A stretch of 64,000 nucleotides of DNA from Peribacillus simplex (GCF_001542915.1 NZ_LNNH01000028.1:105455-169454); one strand, 5' to 3'; shown: positions 8,497 through 17,463, numbered from the stretch's first letter. Program-made: numbers and translations. The notes: generated by a model from the letters alone, not told the origin.

Positions 8497-9411
8497 TTGA
8501 AACCCATGCAAAAACAATTTGATAATAATACACTTTTTCCACTTCAACTAGTCTATCAAGACAAAAAAAACACGGAGAGTGAACTGCCCGACCATTTTCA
8601 TGACTGGTACGAAATCATATATGTGTATGACGGGAAGGGTACCTTTTTCTTTGACAATGGATATCATTATATCCAAAAAGGAGACCTATTCATCATCCCC
8701 GGAAATACAATTCATCACACCATTCACGATAAGGAAGACCCTATAACATGTACAGTCATTTTCTTTAATCCCTTACTTATTCATAACAACTCTCTTGGAG
8801 AATCCTTCTCTTATCACCAACTATTCGAAAAAAGCCGAAAAGCAAAGGACTATAAATATTCCATGCAATGCACTCAACAAAAGGTGTTGGAAACCCATTT
8901 TGAAGAGATGAACAGAGAATGGAATCAAGAAGCATTCGGATTTAAACATGCGATTCTATTACAACTTCATATGGTGTTGCACTACCTAAACCGAATGATT
9001 GTTCAATCCAAGCACGAGCTCTCTACGCCTATTAATTGGGGGCCTTTATGGATGCCTTTATGGATGAGAGAGATATTAGTTTATATTGAGAGTAGCTTTA
9101 CCACTGGATTGAGTCTGGTTGAACTTGCTGATGTGGCAAACGTTAGTACTGCACATTTCAGTAGAGTATTCAAGCAAGTGATAGGATTAAATGTCTCCGA
9201 ATATATCACCCAAAAAAGGATTCTCATGGCGAAAGAACTCCTATTACATACCGATGAAAACATCTCGGTTATTGCTGAAAGATGCGGATTTCAAAGTATG
9301 CCTCATTTTCATCTCACATTTAAAAAACACCTCGGCTCAACACCTGGAAGTTATAGAAAAAACAGAATACTGACTACTGATTACCTGCCGCCACACACAG
9401 AAAATGAGTAG
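8497..9411 (+). CDS. AraC family transcriptional regulator with cupin sensor domain
   Basis: 304-residue DNA-binding regulator. The N-terminal part is an AraC-type cupin (HFHDWYEIIYVYDGKG, then GDLFIIPGNTIHH), which binds a small ligand. The C-terminal ~100 residues carry two HTH motifs (LVELADVANVSTAHFSRVFKQ and ISVIAERCGFQSMPHF). It is divergent from the sugar-acid operon and is therefore its likely activator, with the pathway substrate or an intermediate as effector. The TTG start has GGTGATG upstream; an ATG three codons later is also possible. Confidence 0.88.
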   Translation: MKPMQKQFDNNTLFPLQLVYQDKKNTESELPDHFHDWYEIIYVYDGKGTFFFDNGYHYIQKGDLFIIPGNTIHHTIHDKEDPITCTVIFFNPLLIHNNSLGESFSYHQLFEKSRKAKDYKYSMQCTQQKVLETHFEEMNREWNQEAFGFKHAILLQLHMVLHYLNRMIVQSKHELSTPINWGPLWMPLWMREILVYIESSFTTGLSLVELADVANVSTAHFSRVFKQVIGLNVSEYITQKRILMAKELLLHTDENISVIAERCGFQSMPHFHLTFKKHLGSTPGSYRKNRILTTDYLPPHTENE

Positions 9412-9654
9412 GCAAAAGTCTTGAAAACTCTTTGAATGAGAAGCGGTTTCATGAATGAAGAAATGTATTCTTATAGTTTGGATGGGATTTAAACAAGTCT
9501 TAACGATTACAAGCCGTAGTGTATATTATTTTCTGAATATTAAGTTTATTTAAAAATTTGGATTACGTAATATATAAGGAGTTCTATAAAATAAATTGTC
9601 AGCGTAACTACTAGATCAGCTATATTGATACAATAAGATTCCCTATAGATGGCA

Positions 9655-9682
9655 AAACAAAAAGGCCGCTTCAACGACCTCA
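9655..9682 (-). terminator. Intrinsic terminator of the J-domain gene
   Basis: Minus strand AGGTCG pairs with CGGCCT (one G-U pair) around TTGAAG and is followed by TTTTTGTTTT. It begins 15 bp after the stop codon. Confidence 0.75.
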
Positions 9683-9696
9683 CTTTTTCAGCAACA

Positions 9697-10485
9697 TCAT
9701 ATCCCGTTGTTGCCTTTTCTAAAGTTATCATAATCTGTCTTAATGTAATGGAATACCTTAGCATTGCCGTTCTGATCAGGATGCGTTATTTTTAATAAAC
9801 CTTTATATCCTGCCAATACTTCTTTAACGGTTGCTTTTTTTGAAAGCCCTAATTTTTTGCTATAATCATCTGATCGGGCAATGGGGGCGGAATTGAAATG
9901 GCCCGTTTGATTTTGCTTCCGTTTCGTCAATTCGTTACGTAATTCAATATTTTCCGTTAACAGATCCCCCGCTTCATTTTGCAATTGGCTTTTCTCATTC
10001 CTAAGCATGACCACTTCCTTTTTATACATTTCTCTTTGCTGAATTAATGTTTTTTTGGCAGTCTCATAGAGTGCTTCCATTCCTTCTATATGCGTATCTT
10101 GGGCTTGTATTTTTAACCTTAACCGATGTATGATTTCATCCTTGTTTTGTGCCGGTACATCATTTATAGACAGATTTTTGGTTGCATCATCGATGATATA
10201 TCCAGAATCCCGCTTGCTTTTACCCTCGTATTTAATCCTGCCTTCATTAAGCCAACGCCTGACAACCTGCAAACGAACATGTTCAGAAATGCCTGCATCC
10301 TTTAACAAGTCAAATGCCAGATCTGTGTCATCCATCGTAGATCCTGTTTTTCTACTCCCGTTCCCTCCCTCGTATTTAATCCTGCCCTCACGCAGCCAAC
10401 GCCTGACAGTTTGTATACTAATACTTTCTGTTACGCCTGCATCCTTTAACAGGTCGAAAGCTTGATCTGTGTTCACATTTTTCAC
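9697..10485 (-). CDS. J-domain protein with two N-terminal HTH-like repeats
   Basis: 262 residues with an unusual layout. Residues about 5-40 and 55-90 are two near-identical copies of a HTH/excisionase-like unit (AFDLLKDAG ... VRRWL.EGRIKYEG). A long predicted coiled coil follows at about 115-190 (heptad-rich, many E/K/Q). The last 50 residues look like a J domain with the invariant HPD motif in KITHPDQNGN, which in DnaJ proteins stimulates DnaK/Hsp70. Two GTG starts are possible: this one, or one three codons later with AAAGGTG six bases upstream. It is monocistronic with its own terminator. A DNA- or protein-tethered Hsp70 co-chaperone is a guess; no partner is nearby. Confidence 0.75.
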   Translation of the reverse strand: MKNVNTDQAFDLLKDAGVTESISIQTVRRWLREGRIKYEGGNGSRKTGSTMDDTDLAFDLLKDAGISEHVRLQVVRRWLNEGRIKYEGKSKRDSGYIIDDATKNLSINDVPAQNKDEIIHRLRLKIQAQDTHIEGMEALYETAKKTLIQQREMYKKEVVMLRNEKSQLQNEAGDLLTENIELRNELTKRKQNQTGHFNSAPIARSDDYSKKLGLSKKATVKEVLAGYKGLLKITHPDQNGNAKVFHYIKTDYDNFRKGNNGI

Positions 10486-11004
10486 CTTTCCCTCTACTCA
10501 CCATGAAATGCTGAATGATGCTGGACTAACTACGAAACAATGAGCCTTCTACCTTAGGATGGGGCGCATTGTTCAAAAATCTATATATGTTATGTACTCA
10601 ACAATTCCGCCATCAGCCTGCATTTCATGTATAGCCAGTGCTGCTGTTCCTCTATAGCTGTACTGAATTCCTTTGGCACTATCAATTTGTAATCCAATAA
10701 ATAATAGCACAGCTCCTTTTCAAACAAAAAACAAACAGATAAAGATTGGATGACAGATATCACAGCAGGATAACGAAAGAATTCCATTCGTATAAAGCCA
10801 AATCATGTACACGAAAAATACGGATAAGAACACTGAGCCCATTTAAATATCCGAATCCCTCGATGAGGCAAAATGAGGGATTCGGACTTAATCTTTCAAC
10901 CATGCCGATTAAGGGATTACTATGGCAATGATTTTCACCATCCCTTACCTTATTGACACTATAGCGATCATCACGGTTTCATTTTATAGGGCAATTACAA
11001 AAAG
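10486..11004. other. Intergenic region, no supported gene
   Basis: A 65-codon minus-strand frame at 10590-10787 lacks a ribosome binding site and recognisable motifs. The only firm structure is the hairpin annotated at 10851-10885. Confidence 0.5.
10851..10885. repeat. 11-bp perfect inverted repeat, terminator-like hairpin
   Basis: CCGAATCCCTC and GAGGGATTCGG are perfectly complementary around a 13-bp loop. It lies 120 bp downstream of the minus-strand VOC gene. The tail after it on that strand (ATATTTAAAT) is a poor U-tract, so termination is uncertain. Confidence 0.5.
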
Positions 11005-11430
11005 TTATTTTTGGCCCTCTGTATAAATTTGAAAGGTTATACCGAATTTGTCTGTCACAATTCCATAAGCAGGGCTAAAAAAAGCTTCCTGCAACGGCAT
11101 TTTCACTTGACCATTTTGCGATAGGGCTTCAAAAATCTTGGTTGATTTCTCGATATCGTCAGTTGAAATGCAAATCGTAACTTGATCACCTGTCTGACTC
11201 GTTTGCCCTGGAAATGAATCCGAAAACATTAGATCCGTTTCCCCAACCTTCAACATAGCATGTGACACAAGTTCCTTCGCTTCCTTCGGCAAAGGAAATT
11301 CCGGGTTTTCTGGCATTTCGCCAAAAGTTTGTATAAAAAGGACTTGCGCTTCCAATGCTTTTTCGTAAAATCCAATCGCTTCTTTCGCATTACCATTCAT
11401 CATTAAATAGGGAGACAACCTCATGCTCAT
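11005..11430 (-). CDS. VOC family (PhnB/glyoxalase-like) protein
   Basis: 141-residue vicinal-oxygen-chelate protein of the PhnB/YjdN group. It starts RLSPYLMMNGNAKEAIGFYEKAL, has a central HAMLKVGETDLMFSD, and ends with YGIVTDKFGITFQIYTE, which matches the paired beta-alpha-beta-beta-beta modules of the family. AAAGGGG is upstream of the ATG. Members of this group have no agreed biochemical function; a dioxygenase or drug-binding role cannot be assigned from sequence. Confidence 0.85.
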   Translation of the reverse strand: MSMRLSPYLMMNGNAKEAIGFYEKALEAQVLFIQTFGEMPENPEFPLPKEAKELVSHAMLKVGETDLMFSDSFPGQTSQTGDQVTICISTDDIEKSTKIFEALSQNGQVKMPLQEAFFSPAYGIVTDKFGITFQIYTEGQK

Positions 11431-11714
11431 AATAAATTACCCCTTTGATTCTAATTTTTTGGTAAAACCCCGAGTAACTGCCATGGCTCATTTACCAATT
11501 GAATGATCCTCTAACATTATTACCCATGTTTCCATATTACAATAAGGAACATACGTTCGTCAATGCGGATTTAAGCAAGAGCAGCGGCTAACTTCCCACC
11601 AAAATGGGATTACTCTAAATCGCGTCGGTATGCGAAAACTGCCATTTTTAATTATTCCTTCCACTTCGGCTACCGAACGAAAAAATCATACTAGCTTTAC
11701 CCAAAGGGAATTTC

Positions 11715-11752
11715 AAAAGGGGTCTGGAATTTAAAAATTCCGGACCCCTTTT
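11715..11752 (-). terminator. Long-stem bidirectional terminator (GGGGTC-CGGA family)
   Basis: AAAAGGGGTCTGGAATTT pairs with AAATTCCGGACCCCTTTT. It starts two bases after the stop codon of the NAD(P)-binding oxidoreductase gene on the minus strand. It is one of at least four related elements in this window. Confidence 0.75.
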
Positions 11753-11754
11753 GT

Positions 11755-12432
11755 TTACTGATCAATTGAAATGGCCAGCTTCTCGATTTCATCAGAACGA
11801 TGAATGTGAAAGCCTTGGGGTGATGTTTGGGCTGCGGCATACATGGCTGCGGCTACCTTTTTTGCTTGTATGGCACGATAGGGACGCAGAGGTCCAATGA
11901 AGATGAATTGTGCGATGGAGCTCAACATGCCAGAGATTTTCTCACCTGCCCGGAATTCCTCTCTTTCGCCAAGAAGTAATGAAGGGCGAAATATATGAAC
12001 CGAGTTCATGGCTAACTGTTGAAGTCCACCTTCGACATCACCTTTTACACGACTGTAAAAAAAGGCCGATTTTGAATTGGCTCCCATAGCCGTTATGACG
12101 AGTAATTTTTCAACATCGCAGCTTTTCGCCATTTTCGCCGCTTCCATAACATAGGTATAATCCACTTTACGAAAAGCCTCTTTTGATTTAGCCTTCTTGA
12201 TCGTTGTACCCAAACAAATAAAAACATCCGTGACGTTAAATAAATGGGCAAACGTTGACAAACGGTCGAAATCTACAATATGTACGGTGCAATTCGGTTC
12301 ATGCATATCCACATGCCTTCTTGTCAGCAAATGGATTTCGTCATAAACATGGCTATTGCTTAGTTGTTTAACAAGCTGGGTACCGACCACTCCCGTTGCC
12401 CCTAAAACCAATGCCATCTTTTTTTTAATCAT
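11755..12432 (-). CDS. NAD(P)H-binding protein, atypical SDR (TIP30/HTATIP2-like)
   Basis: 225 residues with a Rossmann-type nucleotide-binding N-terminus (ALVLGATGVVGTQLVKQL), the second strand TRR, and the VFICLGTTIKKAKSKEAFRKVDY segment characteristic of the TIP30-like atypical SDR group. An active-site-like YSRVKGDVE (Tyr-x-x-x-Lys) is present. The substrate is unknown. It ends a likely three-gene operon (13440 down to 11755) with gaps of 24 and 63 bp, closed by a strong terminator. Confidence 0.8.
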   Translation of the reverse strand: MIKKKMALVLGATGVVGTQLVKQLSNSHVYDEIHLLTRRHVDMHEPNCTVHIVDFDRLSTFAHLFNVTDVFICLGTTIKKAKSKEAFRKVDYTYVMEAAKMAKSCDVEKLLVITAMGANSKSAFFYSRVKGDVEGGLQQLAMNSVHIFRPSLLLGEREEFRAGEKISGMLSSIAQFIFIGPLRPYRAIQAKKVAAAMYAAAQTSPQGFHIHRSDEIEKLAISIDQ

Positions 12433-12495
12433 GATTTCCTTCTTTCCTTCATGAGCTATCGTGAACCTTCCATCGACTCATTTACCTTTTGATTA

Positions 12496-13071
12496 TTATG
12501 ACAAATGTTTGATTTGATTGAAGTCTTTAATGATCCAGGAATCGACCTCGAATCTTATCGTACTCAAGCATGCATTGGACAAACGCATATCACTGGTTAC
12601 AATTGATTCGTTGGACATCAATCGTAAGATGAAATGAATAACGGCTCCATGTGCAACAAGTATCACTTTCTTTTCTGGATATGCCTCCTGGATTTCTTGA
12701 AGTCCCTTCATCAGGCGGTTAGTGAGGGCCTTCTCGCTTTCCTGGCCCGGATAAACTTTATTTTTGTAAGTTGCCTCCCTTTTTTCGGCTGTCAATCCTT
12801 CTGCGGCTCCAAAATTCTTTTCAATGAATTCGATTTTCTCAATTACCGGAACATCCATATAATGAGCAATGATATCAGCCGTTTCCCTTGCCCTTATAAG
12901 CGGACTTGTAATGATTACATCCCAATCTTCTTTCATCAGGAATTCACCGCATTGACGTGCCTGTATCTTTCCGAGTTCATTTAACGGAATATCTGTCTGC
13001 CCCTGCAGCTTTCCCTGTGCATTCCAATCCGTCTGTCCATGCCGTACTAAACAAATCGTCGTAATTGTCAT
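12496..13071 (-). CDS. Histidine phosphatase family protein (phosphoglycerate mutase-like)
   Basis: 191-residue member of the branch-1 histidine phosphatase superfamily. CLVRHGQTDWNAQGKLQGQTDIPLN has the catalytic RHG, SPLIRARETA the second arginine, and LVAHGAVIH the second histidine; FGAAEG includes the acid position. Bacillus relatives include PhoE and cobC/gpmB-like phosphatases with broad specificity. The ATG was chosen over a GTG one codon upstream because of spacing to AAAGG. It lies in the middle of a three-gene operon. Confidence 0.87.
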   Translation of the reverse strand: MTITTICLVRHGQTDWNAQGKLQGQTDIPLNELGKIQARQCGEFLMKEDWDVIITSPLIRARETADIIAHYMDVPVIEKIEFIEKNFGAAEGLTAEKREATYKNKVYPGQESEKALTNRLMKGLQEIQEAYPEKKVILVAHGAVIHFILRLMSNESIVTSDMRLSNACLSTIRFEVDSWIIKDFNQIKHLS

Positions 13072-13095
13072 CACGCCTTTCTATATTGGATTACG

Positions 13096-13440
13096 TTATC
13101 TTTCCTGCTCTTCCATGATCGAATGTCCTTCGGTCTGCTCGATATCTGACCATTTCCATTTTTCATGCAATCGTATTCTTCCGTCAGTCAATATCTCTGG
13201 TGTGGAAAAACAGCTGCCTCCTCTAATTTCCCCTTTTTCATTGATATGATTATAGCGGAATTGAAGTGTTCCATCAGGGTTGACGAGTCCTATCAAGCTC
13301 CCTTTTACAATTTCACCGCCTTGATAGATCGCTGAAAGAATGGAGCCTTCCTGTGAATAATGAAAGGACGTACTGCCCGAAACTTCCCCGTTTTCTGAAT
13401 TGACTTTTGCCTTAAAAATCCGCCCATCATAATTAATCAC
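13096..13440 (-). CDS. Conserved hypothetical protein (often labelled n-acetylglutamate synthase)
   Basis: 114-residue beta-rich protein made of short repeating strands ([59 protein letters not shown]). Homologues in Bacillus are annotated as n-acetylglutamate synthase, but nothing here resembles an acyltransferase or ArgJ, so I do not transfer that function. The GTG start has AGGGGG seven bases upstream, and is preferred to the TTG two codons earlier. First gene of the operon with the histidine phosphatase. Confidence 0.75.
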   Translation of the reverse strand: MINYDGRIFKAKVNSENGEVSGSTSFHYSQEGSILSAIYQGGEIVKGSLIGLVNPDGTLQFRYNHINEKGEIRGGSCFSTPEILTDGRIRLHEKWKWSDIEQTEGHSIMEEQER

Positions 13441-13690
13441 GATCAATCCCCCTATGAATGATTAAGGATAATCATACCAAATTTCCACAAAAAAGAGTAT
13501 ATTGAGAATCTCTAAAAAGATAAAATATGATTAAATCCCTTCACCAAAAACAGACACGAAAAATACATAATATTTCCATTGAATTCCGCTTATGAATTGT
13601 GGTTAGATTATGGAAGATGTTACATATGGGATGTTCATCCCCAATGCTCAGACATCGGAATATAACTAGAAGATATGGTGAGGTGCTCTT

Positions 13691-14212
13691 TTGAAAGAAA
13701 TACTTCTGATTTTACTATTGCAACTTATTTATGTACCGATTTACACGTTGCGAACCATTTTCTTAGTGAAAAATATCACCGTACTTGCCTCGATACTGGG
13801 CATTGCAGAAATGCTAGTGTATGTTTTTGGACTATCGCTTGTATTTGGCGGCGACCAGAGCATCCTGGCCATGGTTGTATATGCTGTCGGTTTTGGAATC
13901 GGAATTATTTTTGGAACGAAAATTGAGCAGAAACTCGCCATCGGCTACATAAATGTAACCGTCAATACTCAATCCAAAAATGCACAGTTAGTTGATACAC
14001 TTAGGAACAATGGATTCGGGGTTACTCTCTATACAGGTGAGGGCAGGGATAGCAACCGTTATCGAATGGAAATTTTGACGAAACGCAACCGTGAGCAAGA
14101 ATTGATCGCAACCGTAGAAAAATTCGAACCGAAGGCTTTCATCATTTCGTATGAGCCGCGTTACTTCAAAGGCGGGTTTTTACTGGATCGGTTGAAAAAT
14201 AAGGCAAGCTAA
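13691..14212 (+). CDS. UPF0316/DUF2179 membrane protein, YebE-like
   Basis: 173 residues: three predicted transmembrane helices in the first ~85 residues (LLILLLQLIYVPIYTL, ILGIAEMLVYVFGLSLVF, LAMVVYAVGFGIGIIFG), then a soluble DUF2179 domain (NAQLVDTLRNNGFGVTLYTGEG ... EPRYFKGG is its end). The family resembles B. subtilis YebE; its function is not known. TTG start with GGTGAGGTG five bases upstream. A strong terminator follows eight bases after the stop codon, so it is monocistronic. Confidence 0.87.
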   Translation: MKEILLILLLQLIYVPIYTLRTIFLVKNITVLASILGIAEMLVYVFGLSLVFGGDQSILAMVVYAVGFGIGIIFGTKIEQKLAIGYINVTVNTQSKNAQLVDTLRNNGFGVTLYTGEGRDSNRYRMEILTKRNREQELIATVEKFEPKAFIISYEPRYFKGGFLLDRLKNKAS

Positions 14213-14220
14213 AAGCAAAA

Positions 14221-14260
14221 GGGGAAAGCCAACATGAAAGATGGCTTTCCCCTTTTATTT
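14221..14260 (+). terminator. Intrinsic terminator between convergent genes
   Basis: GGGGAAAGCCA pairs with TGGCTTTCCCC, followed by TTTTATTT on the plus strand; on the minus strand the tail is CCCCTTTTG, so it can serve the HNH gene as well. Confidence 0.85.
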
Positions 14261-14533
14261 GGTTTTTGATTTCCTTATTTTCACTGCTTTCGTTGCCGGC
14301 TGTTTTTTAATCCACTTTATATATTTTTTCAATGAATCATCATCTTTTAGCAATGCGATCGTATAGAGGCGGATGGCCAGCTCCTTGTTTGAATATAACG
14401 CGTGAATCTGTTTATGGCATGATTTACAAAGAGCGGCAGTCGGTAAATGGCTGCCTCCTTCTTCTCTCGGTATTAAATGATGGACGGTCAATTCAATTCC
14501 GTCCCTTTGACAAAGCTCACATGTTCCTATCAT
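14255..14533 (-). CDS. HNH endonuclease family protein
   Basis: 92-residue protein with a zinc-binding HNH fold: CELCQRDG, then TVHHLIPREEGG (His-His pair), and LCKSCHKQIHALYSN completing the CxxC ... CxxCH set. Such small standalone HNH proteins are common in Bacillus genomes and their biological targets are unknown. It starts 15 bp after the upstream gene's stop, without a strong ribosome binding site, so it is probably translated from a shared transcript. Confidence 0.8.
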   Translation of the reverse strand: MIGTCELCQRDGIELTVHHLIPREEGGSHLPTAALCKSCHKQIHALYSNKELAIRLYTIALLKDDDSLKKYIKWIKKQPATKAVKIRKSKTK

Positions 14534-14548
14534 TTCCCGATACGTCCG

Positions 14549-14947
14549 TTAAGGTTTTACGGATTTCCCTTCTTCAACGATATGGAACATCAAATGGGCA
14601 AGATGATGAATGGGGCCATATTCCTCTTCATCGTCTTCTTCCACTTCTTCACTGTCATTCATGCCTTGTAAATAAAGTGCCATGAATTCATAAAAATCAG
14701 GTTTGGCAAAGGAATAACAATCACTTGGATCCTGATTATCTTCTTCATACTGTAAAACCAAATGCGATAAATCCCCCTCGTCATCTTCAGCATCAAAAAA
14801 GACGAAATAGCCGATATTCGTATCCAAATCAAATAATCTGCGAAATCCACGGGACGTCGTTTTTTCAAACTCAGCGGCTGTCAATTTTTGCACCTGCATG
14901 CTGTCTACATTATCTTCCTGATGGAAACCAACGATGAATGTCTTCAT
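14549..14947 (-). CDS. Conserved hypothetical protein with acidic C-terminal segment
   Basis: 132 residues, no recognised domain. The N-terminal 90 residues look like a mixed alpha/beta domain; residues about 98-112 form an acidic stretch (EEVEEDDEEEYG). AGGAGG lies nine bases before the ATG, supporting a real gene. It lies between exoA (63 bp upstream) and the HNH gene, all on one strand, so they may be cotranscribed. Confidence 0.7.
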   Translation of the reverse strand: MKTFIVGFHQEDNVDSMQVQKLTAAEFEKTTSRGFRRLFDLDTNIGYFVFFDAEDDEGDLSHLVLQYEEDNQDPSDCYSFAKPDFYEFMALYLQGMNDSEEVEEDDEEEYGPIHHLAHLMFHIVEEGKSVKP

Positions 14948-15010
14948 CTCATTACCTCCTATTGAATTATGATAATCAATAGTATCCCCATTTAACTGGA
15001 TTTATCCTGA

Positions 15011-15766
15011 TTAAAGATTTGCTTCCAAGATGACCGGGCAATGATCGCTGCCCATGATATCACAGTGGATGTTTGCATCCATGAGAGAATCGGACAATCG
15101 CTTTGAAACAATGAAATAATCGATTCTCCAACCGATATTCCGCTCTCTTACTTTGCTCATATACGACCACCAAGTATAGGCACCTTCTTGTAACGGATAA
15201 AAATGGCGGAATGTATCAATGAAACCTGCATCAAGCAATTCAGTCATTTTACCACGTTCTTCAAGCGTAAAACCTGAATTTCCGATGTTAGGTTTGGGGT
15301 TCTTCAAATCGATTTCCTGATGTGCGACATTAAGATCGCCGCAGAAGATGACCGGTTTAACCATGTCGAGCTCCTTAAGGTACTCGATCATCGCTTCTTC
15401 CCATTCGAGACGATAATCGAGCCTTGTCAAATCCCTCTTGGCATTTGGTGCATAGACATTCACCATATAAAATTTCTCGTATTCGAGGGTGATGATCCTT
15501 CCTTCTGGTTCCTCGGTCAAGTCGCCTACACCATATTTCACTGAGAGCGGCTTTTCTTTTGTAAAAATGGCAGTCCCCGAATACCCTTTTTTCAGCGCAT
15601 AATTCCAATATTGATGGTACCCATCAAGTTCAAGCGAAATTTGTCCCTCTTGAAGCTTCGTTTCTTGCAGACAGAATATATCCGCATCAACTTCTTTAAA
15701 ATAATCTAAAAATCCTTTCTTCACACAAGCCCTAATTCCATTTACGTTCCAGGAAACCAATTTCAT
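15011..15766 (-). CDS. exoA: Exodeoxyribonuclease III / AP endonuclease ExoA
   Basis: 251-residue Xth-type enzyme that nicks DNA at abasic sites and trims 3' ends in base excision repair. All family motifs are visible: SWNVNGIRA at the N-terminus, FCLQETKLQ with the metal-binding Glu, YAPNAKRD, FCGDLNVAHQEIDL with the catalytic Asp/Asn, and the C-terminal GSDHCPV with the Asp-His pair. Length matches ExoA. AAGAGA precedes the ATG. Confidence 0.95.
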   Translation of the reverse strand: MKLVSWNVNGIRACVKKGFLDYFKEVDADIFCLQETKLQEGQISLELDGYHQYWNYALKKGYSGTAIFTKEKPLSVKYGVGDLTEEPEGRIITLEYEKFYMVNVYAPNAKRDLTRLDYRLEWEEAMIEYLKELDMVKPVIFCGDLNVAHQEIDLKNPKPNIGNSGFTLEERGKMTELLDAGFIDTFRHFYPLQEGAYTWWSYMSKVRERNIGWRIDYFIVSKRLSDSLMDANIHCDIMGSDHCPVILEANL

Positions 15767-15827
15767 GTTCTCTTAAATTCTCCTTATTCCCGTTAATTTC
15801 TTTTCCTTTCCACTATACTATTGATTC

Positions 15828-15863
15828 GGTTGTTTTCCCATTAGAGTACATTGGAAAACAACC
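15828..15863 (-). repeat. Inverted repeat spanning the cardiolipin synthase stop codon
   Basis: GGTTGTTTTCC and GGAAAACAACC form an 11-bp perfect stem that includes the end of the coding region. A clear U-tract is lacking, so it may be a transcript 3'-end hairpin rather than a full terminator. Confidence 0.5.
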
Positions 15864-17346
15864 TGGCAAATGATTCTTTTGAACGTTCGAGCATACTGCG
15901 ATTATTATATGTAATGGGGTCAAGTTTTTCACTGTCCAGCATATCTTCCTTATAGTGAGTGATAAGATCACCGATGGAACGGCTGCCCATAAGGAAGACA
16001 TTGACTTCGAAATTCAGATGAAAACTCCTCATGTCCATGTTTGCCGTACCAATGGAGGCAATATCGCCATCCACGATGATGAGTTTCTGATGTAAGAAAC
16101 CTTTTTTATAGGAATAAACTTCAACGCCATATTGAAGCAGCTCCCCGAAATAAGAGCGGCTTCCGTATTGTGTCAAGAAACCATCATTTACCGCAGGAAC
16201 CATTAGCCTAACTTGAATTCCTTTTACGGCAGCATGTTTAATCGCCGCTTTGATCGCTTGATTGGGGACGAAATATGGACTGGCGATCCAAACTGATTCG
16301 GTGGCACTATTGATAAGCGCATAGTAAAAATCACTCATGATTCCCTGCTGTGTATCCGGCCCGCTTGCGACAACCTGGACAGCTCCGTCCCCTTTTCCGC
16401 CTTCGCTTTTCAGTTCCGGACGCTCCTGCAATACATCTTCACCACTGACATATTCCCAATCCAAAAGAAAAACGGTATGAAGCATATATACCGCTTCCCC
16501 TTTAAGGACCATATGTGTATCCCTCCAGAATCCAATCTCTTTATTTCTTCCTAAATACTCCTCACCGACGTTCAAGCCGCCGACAAAGCCAATCTCCCCG
16601 TCGATGATGATGATCTTCCGGTGATTCCTGAAATTGAATTTCTGATTGAAAAAACCATTTTTCAAAGGAGAAAACGGGAAGGCTTTTATACCGGCATTTT
16701 TCATTCGTTTAATTTCGTTATTCGACAGTTTTAAACTGCCGGCTGCATCAAAAATGAATAAAACTTCCACTCCAGCTTGTGCTTTTTCAATGAGGATATC
16801 GATTATTTCCGTGCCAAGCCTATCTGATCGAAAAATATAATACTCAATATGAATGAACTTTTCCGCCTTTTTTAACTGTTTTATGATTTCCGTAAACGTT
16901 TCATTGCCATTTTTCAAGACTTCCGTTTTCGAAGACGTACTGATAGTGGTCTCAGAAGCTTTTTTGGCAAACGCCGCAAACGATTGCTGGTGATTATTCA
17001 AGAATGATAAATCTGGAGCTGATACCTGTTTTACAAGGCCCTTCCACTCTGCTCGGTCTCTTTTCCTTTTGGTTTGATACAAATACCCTTTTAAATAGAG
17101 TTGTCCTGAAAATAAATAAAATAGATAGCCGAAAACCGGGAAAAACAGCAGGACGTACATCCATAATAGCGTTTCGTGCGCAAATCTATTTTCGAGCATG
17201 AGGGAAAACATCGTCACGAACATGACAAATATATATAATCCTACAAAAAACAGTTTCATATCAAAGTTAACTTCCGTAAACAAAATTACGTATACAGCAG
17301 CGATTAATATAAATAAAAATATAATTTCCATTCTTCTTCTTTTCAT
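15841..17346 (-). CDS. cls: Cardiolipin synthase
   Basis: 501-residue membrane enzyme that joins two phosphatidylglycerol molecules to give cardiolipin and glycerol. Two N-terminal transmembrane segments (residues about 6-55 and 60-80, PVFGYLFYLFSGQLYLKG) precede two phospholipase D domains with the catalytic HKD motifs HRKIIIIDGEIGFVGGLN and HQKLIIVDGDIASIGTANMD. The ATG has AGGAG upstream. Several paralogues exist in Bacillus (ClsA, YwiE, YwjE); which one this corresponds to is not certain. Confidence 0.92.
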   Translation of the reverse strand: MKRRRMEIIFLFILIAAVYVILFTEVNFDMKLFFVGLYIFVMFVTMFSLMLENRFAHETLLWMYVLLFFPVFGYLFYLFSGQLYLKGYLYQTKRKRDRAEWKGLVKQVSAPDLSFLNNHQQSFAAFAKKASETTISTSSKTEVLKNGNETFTEIIKQLKKAEKFIHIEYYIFRSDRLGTEIIDILIEKAQAGVEVLFIFDAAGSLKLSNNEIKRMKNAGIKAFPFSPLKNGFFNQKFNFRNHRKIIIIDGEIGFVGGLNVGEEYLGRNKEIGFWRDTHMVLKGEAVYMLHTVFLLDWEYVSGEDVLQERPELKSEGGKGDGAVQVVASGPDTQQGIMSDFYYALINSATESVWIASPYFVPNQAIKAAIKHAAVKGIQVRLMVPAVNDGFLTQYGSRSYFGELLQYGVEVYSYKKGFLHQKLIIVDGDIASIGTANMDMRSFHLNFEVNVFLMGSRSIGDLITHYKEDMLDSEKLDPITYNNRSMLERSKESFARLFSNVL

Positions 17347-17415
17347 CTTTTCATTCTCCTACACAGCAATATTTTATATACATTTAAACATATACCCATA
17401 ATTGATGGTAAAAGA

Positions 17416-17458
17416 AACAAAACACCTACGAAGATTTATTTTCGCAGGTGTTTTGTGT
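17416..17458 (-). terminator. Terminator of the glg operon
   Basis: AAAACACCTGCGAA pairs with TTCGTAGGTGTTTT on the minus strand, followed by GTTTCTTTT. It begins five bases after the glgA stop. No glgP follows, so the operon ends here. Confidence 0.8.
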
Positions 17459-17463
17459 AATTC

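Noticed and set aside
10590..10787. 65-codon minus-strand frame with Spo0E-like length
   Set aside because: No ribosome binding site, no SxxLD motif, hydrophobic odd composition.
13096..13440. N-acetylglutamate synthase assignment
   Set aside because: Name is carried in databases for similar proteins, but no GNAT or ArgJ motif is visible.
13675..13926. 83-codon plus-strand frame overlapping the YebE-like gene
   Set aside because: Other frame of a gene with a clear ribosome binding site and family signature.
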